From Roseitranquillus sp963749675 (GTDB lineage: Bacteria; Pseudomonadota; Alphaproteobacteria; Rhodobacterales; Rhodobacteraceae): a DNA stretch of 64,000 nucleotides. Positions within the stretch are counted from its first letter, which is position 1. The number at the start of each line of letters is the position of its first letter. Under the pieces are notes generated by a model. The model saw only the letters and a list, made by a program, of their open reading frames with translations. It was not told where the DNA came from and ran no database searches. The DNA is taken from the NCBI GenBank assembly GCA_963749675.1, contig CAVVNT010000006.1:1-64000 (forward strand). The letters run 5' to 3'. Below are positions 25,286 to 33,619 of the stretch, piece by piece. Made by a program: the position numbers and the translations under genes.

Positions 25286-26699
25286 ATGGATCATCCCAAC
25301 GCAACATCTTCGCACCCTGCTCATCGCCGGCCCCGTGGCGCTCGCCGTGTTGACCGCATCGCACACGCCCGCGCGCGCAACCGAACCCGCGCAGGACGAG
25401 GATCTCGCCTACGCCGTCGGGATGCAGACCTACATTGCGCATTTCCCGCTGATGGACCTCTATCGAACGCTGTGGGAGACGTCCTTCGACCCCGAGCGCG
25501 GCCATGATCGGACGGTGAACGAGTTCTTCGCCTTCGAGCGGCTCGTCACCAGCGATGACGATTTCATCGTCAGCCCGAACAACGACACGATCTACCTGCG
25601 CGCCTTCGTCGACCTGCGCGCCGAGCCGATGGTGCTCGTGATCCCTCCGATGGGCGACCGGAAGTACTGGGTGCCGATCAGCGACATGTGGCACGACCAC
25701 GACGCCAACCTGTCCTTCGACACCGTGGGTTCGCAGGGCGGCGCCTTCGCGCTCACGGCGCCAGGCTGGCAGGGTGTCCTGCCCGAGGGCGTCCGGCGGA
25801 TCGAGATGACCACGCCGATCGGCTGGCTCTTCCCACGGGTCCTGGTGGCGGGCGCAGAGGACCTGCCGGCGGCGGTGGAGTTGCAGCGGCAGTTCCGCCT
25901 CGTGCCCCTCAGCCAATGGGGCGCGGCCGAAGTGAGCCGGCCCCAGCCCGACCCGGCCGATTTCCCCCGGCTGACCCGCAGCGACCTGACCGACGCGCGC
26001 CCCTACTTCACGACCCTGAACGAAGTCCTGCGCCTCTCGCCCCGGCTCGGCAACCCGATGGACGCGGCCATGGCGGGCTGGCTGCACGAGATCGACATGG
26101 ACCCGGCGACCAGCTTCGACTGGGACGCACTCTCGACCGAGACGCAGGCCGGCCTGACACGCGCCACGGCCGACGCGCACCGCATCATCACCGCGCGCAC
26201 GCAGCGGTCGGTTCCGATCGTGAACCACTGGCAGCTCGCCCGTTTCGACCGGCGCATCAGCGGCGATCCGCTCTTCGCGGCGGCGGCCTCGATGATCGGC
26301 CTCCTGTGGAACCCGGCCGAGATCAACACCTACGACCTCGGCTTCCAGGACGAGACCGGCGCGCTGTTCGACGGGCGCAATCCCTACGTCCTGCGCCTCG
26401 ACCCGCCGCCGCCGGTGAACGGTTTCTGGTCGGTGACGATGTATTCGGCCGAGACCCGGATCTTCGTGCCCAACGCCATCGACCGCTACTCGATCGGCGA
26501 CCGGACGCCGGGTCTCGTCTTCGGTGCCGACGGCGCGCTCGAAATCTTCATGCAGGCCGAGGAACCGACCGACCCGGTCGAACGGGCGAACTGGCTGCCG
26601 GCGCCCGAGGGGCCGTTCTACCTGCTGTTGCGGCACTACTCGCCGCAGTCCGCGATCCTGACCGGCGACTGGCTGCCGCCGCCGGTGACCAAGCGATGA
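25286..26699 (+). CDS. periplasmic DUF1254/DUF1214 protein, start uncertain
   Basis: About 470 residues. After a signal-like stretch (RTLLIAGPVALAVLTASHTP) comes DUF1254 (YAVGMQTYIAHFPLMDLYRT, FIVSPNNDTIYLRAFVDLRA, PMGDRKYWVPISDMWHDHD) and then DUF1214 (NGFWSVTMYSAETRIFVPNA, FYLLLRHYSPQSAILTGDW). Function is unknown; related pairs are found beside envelope and degradation genes. No ATG, GTG or TTG lies in frame before the signal peptide. ATG 25286, with AAGGAA upstream, is followed by one base too many, so a one-base insertion near 25289 is likely. Confidence 0.75.
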
Positions 26700-26751
26700 C
26701 CGCCACTCCGACACAACCCCCTCCAACGCAAGACCAAAGAAGGACCCCGAC

Positions 26752-27270
26752 ATGGCCGACCTCGTCGTTCTCGATTTTGACGGCATCGACACCGCCGATG
26801 CCATGCTCACCAAGCTGCGCGCGCTGAAGAAGCAGGAACTGATCGATCTGCTCGACGCCGTGGTGGTCGTTCACCCTGAGGAAGGCGATGTCCAGATCAA
26901 GCAGTCCGTGAACCTCGCCGCGCTCGGCGCCTCCTCGGGGCTCAGCACCGGTGCGCTCGTGGGGGCGCTCGCCGGGCTGCTCGTGCTAAATCCGCTCGCG
27001 GGCATGGCGGTGGGCGGCATGGCCGGCGCGGCCATGGGTGCGCTCGGCGGTTCACTCTCGGACTACGGGATCAACGACGGCTTCATCAAGGAGCTCGGGG
27101 AAACGATCAAGCCGGGCACCTCCGCGCTGTTCCTGCTCGTCGCCAAGGCGACGCCGGACAAGGTGATCGCCGAGACCAAGGAGTTCTCGCCGCGCGTGCT
27201 GAAGACCTCGCTCTCCCAGGAGCAGGAGGACAAGTTGCGAGAGGCGCTCGCCGCACAGGTGGTCGCCTGA
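26752..27270 (+). CDS. DUF1269 family membrane-associated protein
   Basis: 172 residues: MADLVVLDFDGIDTADAMLT, a ferredoxin-like start, then a glycine- and alanine-rich central segment (LVGALAGLLVLNPLAGMAVG, MAGAAMGALGGSLSDYGIND) that looks like a membrane hairpin, and a conserved end with TSALFLLVAKATPDKVIAET. This matches DUF1269, common in stress-linked clusters but without a known activity. AAGAAGGA precedes the ATG. It lies 52 bases after the DUF1254 gene on the same strand. Confidence 0.85.
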   Translation: MADLVVLDFDGIDTADAMLTKLRALKKQELIDLLDAVVVVHPEEGDVQIKQSVNLAALGASSGLSTGALVGALAGLLVLNPLAGMAVGGMAGAAMGALGGSLSDYGINDGFIKELGETIKPGTSALFLLVAKATPDKVIAETKEFSPRVLKTSLSQEQEDKLREALAAQVVA

Positions 27271-27398
27271 ACTGCCGCGACCTGCACATCCGGGCTCCGG
27301 AAGATCGGACCTGCCCCTTACGGAGTCCGCATCGTCCACGAAATGGCGTGGTGAGGCAGATGCCCTCGCACGCCCCCTTGCCACCGAAAGGCCAGTCA

Positions 27399-27947
27399 AT
27401 GCTCCTAAGACCCGCGCTTCTTGCCGCAACCTTCGCAGCTCTCACGGCATGCGGCCCGACCGATTTCGCCGAAACCGCGACCACGCTCGAACGCACGCTG
27501 ACGGTGCGCGAGATCGACCGCGAAAACCGAACCTTTTCGGTCGCAGGAGGCGGGGAGCAATTCAGTATTCGCGCCAATGACGGTATCGCGAATTTCGATC
27601 AGATCGAGGTCGGTGACAGGGTGAACGTGACCTTCACCCGATCGACCGCCGTTTCGATGGCCCTGCCCAATGACACCGGCGATACCGCCCTGATCAGCGC
27701 TGACGCGCGCCGGGCGCCCGGTCAGAGGCCTGGGGCCTTATCGGGACAGGCGCTCTCCGCCGTCGTGACCTTCGTGGCCTACGACCCGCGCACCAACGAC
27801 GCGACCCTGCGCACGCAGGACGGACGCCTTCTGATCACGAATGTCCCGGTCGAGCTGCGCCGTTTCGCTGCCGCGCGCCAGCCGGGAGAGCGCATCGCGG
27901 TCGAGCTTATCGAAGCCTTCGCAGTTTCGATCGAGCCCGCCGCGTGA
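27399..27947 (+). CDS. putative lipoprotein
   Basis: 182 residues from ATG 27399, starting MLLRPALLAATFAALTACGP, a lipoprotein signal with lipobox LTAC. The mature part has short beta-rich stretches (LTVREIDRENRTFSVAGGGE, QIEVGDRVNVTFTRSTAVSM, LRTQDGRLLITNVPVELRRF) that resemble small OB-fold-like envelope proteins. No function is known. It is in the same direction as its neighbours, with no overlap. Confidence 0.7.
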   Translation: MLLRPALLAATFAALTACGPTDFAETATTLERTLTVREIDRENRTFSVAGGGEQFSIRANDGIANFDQIEVGDRVNVTFTRSTAVSMALPNDTGDTALISADARRAPGQRPGALSGQALSAVVTFVAYDPRTNDATLRTQDGRLLITNVPVELRRFAAARQPGERIAVELIEAFAVSIEPAA

Positions 27948-28045
27948 TCGAGGGGATCACGAGACACTTCTGATCCGGCGCCGTGACGGACGCGAGCATT
28001 GTACGCCGCCCGCGACGAGGCGACGGCGCCAACATGAAGGAAAAC

Positions 28046-28620
28046 GGCATGAGCGATGCAGCCTCGACATCCCCCGCGCGCCCCACAGAGCGTCTTTCGC
28101 GCGCCTTCCTCGCCTTTGGGCGGATCGGCTTCTGGGTCCAGTTCGTCTTCCTGATCGTTGTGGCGATCCTCGGGCTCTACGTGTTCACGATCACCGGTGC
28201 CCGCGCCCGGGCGGGCAACATCCTCGCCTTCCTCTTCCGCTGTTCACGACTTTCTGGTGCTGGCGGTACGCCCAGTTCGGGAGCACGCTCGCCAATAATC
28301 CGGAAGGCGTCGCACCGGGCGCATCGGCCCGAACCGCCTGGATCGGGGTGTGGGCGGGCACGTTCGGCGTCGTCGTGTCGCTTCTGTCGCTCTTCGGTGC
28401 AGCCTCAGCGCTGCTCATCGTGATGCTCGCCAACCCGCAGGTCGGCATCCAGGTGTCTTCCGCCGCCGCCGGCGCGAGCGCCTACACGATCTCCGCCGTC
28501 GACGCGGTGAGCATCATGTCGCTTCTGCTGACGCTTACGGCAGAGCTTCTCGTCGTCGCGATCTCGCTGCGGCTCGTCTTCCTCGTGGCGGCCCTGGCTC
28601 GCCAACCGGTTGCCCGATGA
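28046..28620 (+). CDS. DUF3611-like membrane protein, frameshifted
   Basis: From ATG 28046 (AAGGAAAA upstream) the protein reads MSDAASTSPARPTERLSRAF, then membrane segments IGFWVQFVFLIVVAILGLYV. Near 28233 a base is missing, and FTTFWCWRYAQFGSTLANNP, IGVWAGTFGVVVSLLSLFGA and MSLLLTLTAELLVVAISLRL continue in another frame to TGA 28620. The four membrane helices and the FTTFWCWRYA loop fit DUF3611. Function unknown. The stop overlaps the next start as ATGA. Confidence 0.7.
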
Positions 28621-29768
28621 CAAAGCCCGCGACGACGCGCGAGACGGCTCGCCTGATGGCGCCCGGCCCGCGCATCCTCCGGCTCGCGGCGGTCTGCGTC
28701 GTGCTCTCCGCGAGCATTGCCGCACTCGCCATCGGCGCCGAGCTGCTTGTCCCGCTCGTCGAGGCGCTCCTGCTCTGGTTCGTGATCAATGCCCTTGGTG
28801 ACTCGCTCCGCCGTGTCCCTCGGATCGGACCAGCGCTGTCGGACACCGGCGCACGCTGGCTCGCTGCCGCGCTCGTCGCGCTGATCGGCATCCTCGCCAT
28901 CTACAGCAGCGTCTGGTCTCTCGCCTCGGTGGGACCGCAGGCGCTGAAGCTGCAGACCAGCCTCGACCCTCTGATCCGCGGCGTCAGCGCCGTCCTTGGA
29001 CAGGAGACGGGCGACGTGATCGACCGCGCATTCGACGCGATCGGCCTCGAGACGCTGGTCCGGCAGATCGTGCTGGGGCTTCTGGGCCTCATCAACCAGT
29101 TCGGGCTCGTCGCGATCTACGTCGTCTTCCTTCTGGTCGATCAGGCGTACTTCCCGGCCAAGCTCCGGCTTCTGTTTCCGGATCCTGCACGCCATCGCGC
29201 CGCACTCACCATCCTGACCGAGCTCAAATGCCAGATCGGCGCCTATCTGTGGATCATGACCAAGGTCAGTGCGGCGACTGCCGGCCTGAGCCTCGTCGCG
29301 ATGGGCGTCGCCGGCCTCGAGAACCCGTTCTTCTGGGCGATGCTGGTGTTCCTGCTCAATTTCATCCCCACGATCGGCTCGGTTCTGGGCACTCTGATTC
29401 CGGCAGTCCTCGCGCTCGTCAAGTTTCAGGACGTGGGCGCAGCGGTGCTTTTGGCCCTCGCGCTGGGCACGGTGCAGTTTACGATAGGAAACGTTCTTCT
29501 GCCGCGCATGGCCGGGCAGACGCTCAACCTCAGCCTCACCGTCACCGTCCTTTGCCTCTTTGTCTGGGGGGCTCTTTGGGGCGTCACGGGAATGTTCCTC
29601 GCCGTGCCCCTCGCCGCGAGCCTCCTTCTTGTCGCCTCACGGCTCGAGACCACCCGCGGTATCGCGATCGCGCTGTCGCGAACCGGTATTCTGTCTTCCG
29701 CACCCGCCCAGCCACCGCCGCCGCCACGCGGGCGCTTCGGCAATGCTATCCACGGAGATACAGAATAA
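28617..29768 (+). CDS. AI-2E transporter family (PerM/TqsA-like) membrane protein
   Basis: 383 residues with eight or so helices. The family arrangement is clear: two N-terminal helices, a soluble segment (LKLQTSLDPLIRGVSAVLGQ), then IVLGLLGLINQFGLVAIYVV, the conserved PFFWAMLVFLLNFIPTIGSV loop and GTVQFTIGNVLLPRMAGQTL. Members export small molecules or ions (autoinducer-2 in TqsA, sodium/proton exchange in others). Which applies here cannot be told. It overlaps the DUF3611 gene by four bases. Confidence 0.85.
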   Translation: MTKPATTRETARLMAPGPRILRLAAVCVVLSASIAALAIGAELLVPLVEALLLWFVINALGDSLRRVPRIGPALSDTGARWLAAALVALIGILAIYSSVWSLASVGPQALKLQTSLDPLIRGVSAVLGQETGDVIDRAFDAIGLETLVRQIVLGLLGLINQFGLVAIYVVFLLVDQAYFPAKLRLLFPDPARHRAALTILTELKCQIGAYLWIMTKVSAATAGLSLVAMGVAGLENPFFWAMLVFLLNFIPTIGSVLGTLIPAVLALVKFQDVGAAVLLALALGTVQFTIGNVLLPRMAGQTLNLSLTVTVLCLFVWGALWGVTGMFLAVPLAASLLLVASRLETTRGIAIALSRTGILSSAPAQPPPPPRGRFGNAIHGDTE

Positions 29769-30296
29769 ATCGTTCACTCCCCTCGCTCTCTCTGTCGTTT
29801 GTTCTGGGTACTTGTGCTATCGCGGGATGCGAGGGGCGGCCCGACCGCAGCGCCTTCGTCGGTAGCGTCGCCGCCCGCGAGGGCGCGCATGTCGTGTTCC
29901 AGTCTCGACTTGCGAACGCCGATGGCCAGGGTATTCCGATCCTCTCCGACTGTCATGTATCCGGACGAACCAGCCGACACGAACACAATCGACGCGCGCG
30001 CGACGGTACCATTGAAATGTACTCGCCTTTCCAGCTTAGCGGCAGCATGAAGAGCATCCATGCCGGGTCCAGAACCACGGTGCCGGCCAGCCTTGGTGAG
30101 AACGGGTCTGGGAGAGCGCCACGACGCGCGGCGAACGCAGCATTGCCTGGACCCAGCTGAACCGTCTCCTGTTCGAGCAGGGGAAGCGCGTCGATATGGT
30201 CCTGCAGTCGGCGATGCATACTGAAGGTCGCGCCATCGCCGGCCCAACGCGGATTCCTCAACGGCCGCGGCGGCCAGGCAGCTCCGTGTCTTCATC
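29769..30296. other. intergenic stretch with coding-like fragments in shifting frames
   Basis: No intact gene is supported. A lipoprotein-like start without a start codon is seen near 29775 (LSFVLGTCAIAGCEGRP), and another coding-like run near 30137-30290 in a different frame (RSIAWTQLNRLLFEQGKRVD). These could be pieces of one decayed gene. The second run ends at a stop at about 30299, at the start of the hydrolase gene. Confidence 0.4.
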
Positions 30297-31217
30297 GTGA
30301 ACGACATGGTCCGGCTCAAGCGCGAGACCGGGGTGCTGGTGCCCAAACGGCAGGGCAATCCCGGCCGCGGCAAGCCCCGCCTTCTGGCCTCGGACGACGC
30401 GCTCGACAGACTTGCGAACGTTCCCGCCCACGAGCCGGTGGTCGTTCCCGTCCACGGCTACAAGTACTCGCCCCAGCAGCCGGCGCGGAACCCCCATGAC
30501 CACCTGCTGGCCGGCAGCGCACGTATCGGTTGTCCGCGGGCGGTGTCGTGGCCACAGAAGCTCGGGTTGCGGAGCGGCTGCGTCGTCGGCTTCGGCTGGG
30601 AAGCCGGCGGCACGATCTGGCACGCGCAAGCCGGCGCAGCGCACTCCGGCGCGGCCCTCGCGCAGTTCGTTGCCTCGATAGGCCGGCCGATCGATCTCAT
30701 CGCGCATTCGCTCGGCGCTCGTGTCGCCCTCAACGCGATGGCGCGACTGCCGCAGAATTCAGGTGCCGAGTTTCGGAGCCGAGCCCACGCCGTGCGCACC
30801 ACGCCGGGCGGCGCGTCGGCCGAGATCATCAACGTCTGCAGCCGCGAGAACGACGTGTTCGACGCGCTCTACGAGATGTTCGTGGCGCCGCACCGTCCGT
30901 TCGACCGCGCGATCGGGTCCGGCCTGGGACGGATGGACGCGAGCTGGCTCGACCTGCAGCTCAACTCCTCGGCCGTCCGCGCCGGTTTGGCGAAGCTCGC
31001 CTTCTCGGTCCCGCCGCCGGATCGGCGCGTCTGTCACTGGTCGGGCTACATGCGGACCGGCACGTGGCCGCTCTACCGCGCGCTCATCGAGGATCGTCTG
31101 CCGCTGACGACCTTGCGCCGGGTATTGCCGGAAGGCGTGGAGCCTCGCTGGTCGCGGCTCTTCGAAGGGGCGGCCCCACCGCCCGACTTGCCTGGGGCGC
31201 CCTCTGCTCCATCCTGA
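30297..31217 (+). CDS. alpha/beta hydrolase
   Basis: 306 residues. The oxyanion strand (EPVVVPVHGYKYSP) and the nucleophile elbow (RPIDLIAHSLGARVALNAMA, Ser in HSLG) identify an alpha/beta hydrolase; AVSWPQKLGL and VCSRENDVFDALYEMF are motifs shared with a group of uncharacterised Rhodobacteraceae hydrolases. Between ARLPQ and GAEFRSRAHA about ten residues expected for the group appear to be missing. The GTG at 30297 is the first start in frame; ATG 30306 is an alternative. Substrate unknown, probably an ester. Confidence 0.75.
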   Translation: MNDMVRLKRETGVLVPKRQGNPGRGKPRLLASDDALDRLANVPAHEPVVVPVHGYKYSPQQPARNPHDHLLAGSARIGCPRAVSWPQKLGLRSGCVVGFGWEAGGTIWHAQAGAAHSGAALAQFVASIGRPIDLIAHSLGARVALNAMARLPQNSGAEFRSRAHAVRTTPGGASAEIINVCSRENDVFDALYEMFVAPHRPFDRAIGSGLGRMDASWLDLQLNSSAVRAGLAKLAFSVPPPDRRVCHWSGYMRTGTWPLYRALIEDRLPLTTLRRVLPEGVEPRWSRLFEGAAPPPDLPGAPSAPS

Positions 31218-31256
31218 GACGCGCAGGATGACCCGCATTGCAGGAACGGAGAGACC

Positions 31257-31964
31257 ATGACCACACTGATCGATCTGTATTACTGGCCAACGCCGAACGG
31301 CTGGAAGGTTTCCATCGCGCTGGAGGAGATGGGGATTCCCTACGAGGTCCACACGGTGAACATCGGCAAGGGCGAACAATTCGAGCCCGAATTCCTGAAA
31401 ATTTCCCCGAACAATCGGATGCCGGCGATCGTCGATCCCGAGGGACCGGACGGCGCGCCGATCTCGGTCTTCGAGTCGGGGGCGATCCTGCAATACCTGG
31501 CGCGCAAGACCGGCAAGTTCACCGGCCCGACGGAGCGTGATCGGGTGGCGGTGGACCAGTGGCTGATGTGGCAGATGGGCGGCGTCGGGCCGATGGCGGG
31601 CCAAGCGCACCATTTCCTGAAGTACGCGCCCTCGATGGACCCTCCAAACGACCTGCCTTACGCCAAGAACCGCTACCGCAACGAGGTCGAGCGTCTCTAC
31701 GGTGTGCTGGACCGTCAGCTCGACGCGAACGAGTATGTGGCGGGAGACTTCTTCTCGATCGCCGACATGGCGATCTGGCCGTGGGCATCGGGCTGGGAGC
31801 GGCAGGAGCAGACGCTCGACGACAAGCCGAACTTCGCCCGCTGGCTGGACCTCGTCGGGCAGAGACCGGCCGTCAAGCGCGGCCGTGCCTTGCGGGAGGA
31901 ACTCCGCAGCAATCTGCAATCCGACCGCGAAGCGCAGAAAATTTTGTTCGAAAAGAGGGCGTAA
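31257..31964 (+). CDS. glutathione S-transferase family protein (YghU/YfcG-like)
   Basis: 235 residues with a thioredoxin-like N-terminal domain (LIDLYYWPTPNGWKVSIALE, then NNRMPAIVDPEGPDGAPISV and FESGAILQYLA) and the all-helical C-terminal domain. The TPNGWKV active-site loop and the P-A-I-V cis-Pro turn resemble Nu-class enzymes YfcG and YghU, which act as glutathione-dependent disulfide or peroxide reductases. GGAGAG lies before the ATG. It stands alone on its strand. Confidence 0.88.
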   Translation: MTTLIDLYYWPTPNGWKVSIALEEMGIPYEVHTVNIGKGEQFEPEFLKISPNNRMPAIVDPEGPDGAPISVFESGAILQYLARKTGKFTGPTERDRVAVDQWLMWQMGGVGPMAGQAHHFLKYAPSMDPPNDLPYAKNRYRNEVERLYGVLDRQLDANEYVAGDFFSIADMAIWPWASGWERQEQTLDDKPNFARWLDLVGQRPAVKRGRALREELRSNLQSDREAQKILFEKRA

Positions 31965-32026
31965 GAGACTGTTAGGGAACCGCACCTAAGGCTTGGCGGC
32001 GTAGTCCTTGCAAGTGAGTTCGTGCC

Positions 32027-32359
32027 ATGCGTAGCAGAGATCATCGCTTCTTTTGCGAGTTCCCCGTCGAGATCCTTCTGCCCGATCATCATTGCGAAGC
32101 GGTCATCGTCGATGTGGCCATCGGCGGTGCCGGGCTCGAGGGCGCTGCAGCGATGCGGGTCGGACAGGGCTGCACCCTCATCATCGACGGCCGGAAGATG
32201 CCGGCGACGGTCTGCTGGGTCCGCGGCGACACGTTCGGCGTCAAGTTCCAAAGGCGCCTCCTGCCGTCGGAGTTCGACCTGATCGCCGGCGTCGATGCCT
32301 ATGCGCAGATCACGGGCAAGCGTCAGTCGCGGCGCTTCTTCGGCTCCCGCGCCGCCTGA
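32027..32359 (+). CDS. PilZ-domain protein
   Basis: 110 residues: MRSRDHRFFCEFPVEILLPD carries an R-x3-R-like pattern, followed by DVAIGGAGLEG in place of the D/NxSxxG motif, and the beta-barrel end TVCWVRGDTFGVKFQRRLLP. A stand-alone PilZ domain normally binds cyclic di-GMP; here the Ser of the motif is changed to Ile-Gly, so binding is uncertain. Its 3' end overlaps the convergent YciB gene by 37 bases. Confidence 0.72.
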   Translation: MRSRDHRFFCEFPVEILLPDHHCEAVIVDVAIGGAGLEGAAAMRVGQGCTLIIDGRKMPATVCWVRGDTFGVKFQRRLLPSEFDLIAGVDAYAQITGKRQSRRFFGSRAA

Positions 32360-32937
32360 TCCTCGGTGCCGTAGGCGGAGAACAATGAGCCCTGCAGCGC
32401 GAAGAAGACGAAGATCGCGGCGGTCAGGCCGAAGGTCTTGAAGTTGACCCAGGCATCGGTCGACATCGTCCGCCAGACCACCTCGTTCGCCACCGCGAGG
32501 CCGACGAAGAACAGCGTGACCCGGCGGGTAAGCTTCATCCAGCCCTCCCTCTGAAGCGGCACGAACTCGTCCATGACGAGCCGCAGGTACGATTTTCCCC
32601 GAAGAAGACCGAATCCGAGGACACCCGCAAAGATCAGATAGATGATCGTCGGCTTCATCTTGAAGAAGCGCTCGTCGTTGAGCCACACGGTAAGCCCGCC
32701 GAAGACAATGACGAGGACCAGCGTCACGACCTGCATCCGGCTGAGATGGCCCGTCAGGCGCCACAGCGCGAAGGTCGCCGCCGCCAACAGCGGCACGAAG
32801 AGCGCAGTCACCACGATGAAGCCGGAATACTGCGTTCCTGCGAGGTCGAACGTGCGATCCCTGAGCAGAATGTAGCCCAGGAAGAACAGGACGATCGGCC
32901 CGAGTTCCAACAGCGTCTTCAGTCTGGCCGTCGTCAT
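32323..32937 (-). CDS. yciB: inner-membrane spanning protein YciB (intracellular septation protein A)
   Basis: 204 residues with five or six helices: LLELGPIVLFFLGYILLRDR, LFVPLLAAATFALWRLTGHL, QVVTLVLVIVFGGLTVWLND and the family signature ERFFKMKPTIIYLIFAGVLG. KLTRRVTLFFVGLAVANEVV and WVNFKTFGLTAAIFVFFALQ complete the family. YciB affects cell envelope and septum formation. It is convergent with the PilZ gene. In related genomes it lies near ftsY, as it does here. Confidence 0.93.
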   Translation of the reverse strand: MTTARLKTLLELGPIVLFFLGYILLRDRTFDLAGTQYSGFIVVTALFVPLLAAATFALWRLTGHLSRMQVVTLVLVIVFGGLTVWLNDERFFKMKPTIIYLIFAGVLGFGLLRGKSYLRLVMDEFVPLQREGWMKLTRRVTLFFVGLAVANEVVWRTMSTDAWVNFKTFGLTAAIFVFFALQGSLFSAYGTEDQAAREPKKRRD

Positions 32938-33116
32938 CGCTCGCTCCTCGTTCGCCGCCCTCCCCTATCACGGCGCGCGCCGTGATCAACGCCGCGAAAG
33001 ATTTCAGGTTGCGACTCACGATGCCGAGTATGCCCGCTGCTTCGAAGCGGCCGACTGCCATGGGGCTGGAACCTCGACCCTTCTCGCGCGTCCTGGAAGT
33101 GACATCGGATGCCGGA

Positions 33117-33611
33117 ATGCCAACAGATCTTCAGTCGGAATTCTTCCCCGTGCTTACCACATTGAGTTGGCAAGCCGTCGTGCTCAGGCTTGTGGCTGCG
33201 ATACTGCTCGGCGGCGTCATCGGATGGGAGCGCGAGATCCACAACAAGCCCGCGGGCCTGCGCACGAATATGGCGGTCGCGCTCGGCGCGTGCCTCTTCA
33301 CCCTTCTCGGCTTCGAGATCGTGTCCGAGGCCGCCAATCGCGGTGACCACGTGCGGACCGACCCCGTCCGCATCATCGAGGCGGTGACGAGCGGTGTGGC
33401 GTTCCTGGCCGCGGGCACGATCTTTACCGCGCAGGACAAGGTCAGGGGCCTGACGACCGGTGCAGGCATGTGGCTGGCCGGAGCGATCGGCGTTGCGTGC
33501 GGGCTTGGGCAGATTGCACTCGCGGCGATCACCTCGGCTGCGACGCTGATCGTGCTCTGGGGCCTGCGAACGGCGTTCGCCGAAGCGAGCCCGAAGAAGA
33601 AGCCCCGATAG
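33117..33611 (+). CDS. MgtC/SapB family membrane protein
   Basis: 164 residues from ATG 33117; an earlier start would add about 45 residues without family similarity. The conserved MgtC core is seen: ILLGGVIGWEREIHNKPAGL, RTNMAVALGACLFTLLG, IEAVTSGVAFLAAGTIF and VRGLTTGAGMWLAGAIGVAC. The exact job of such proteins is unclear; they are linked to magnesium limitation and envelope energetics. It is convergent with ftsY, nine bases from its stop. Confidence 0.85.
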   Translation: MPTDLQSEFFPVLTTLSWQAVVLRLVAAILLGGVIGWEREIHNKPAGLRTNMAVALGACLFTLLGFEIVSEAANRGDHVRTDPVRIIEAVTSGVAFLAAGTIFTAQDKVRGLTTGAGMWLAGAIGVACGLGQIALAAITSAATLIVLWGLRTAFAEASPKKKPR

Positions 33612-33619
33612 GGTGCTCG

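Noticed and set aside
22964..25366. Antisense open frame of 800 codons opposite the alkylsulfatase-like gene
   Set aside because: Same reason: a shadow of a real gene with arginine- and glycine-rich composition and no motif.
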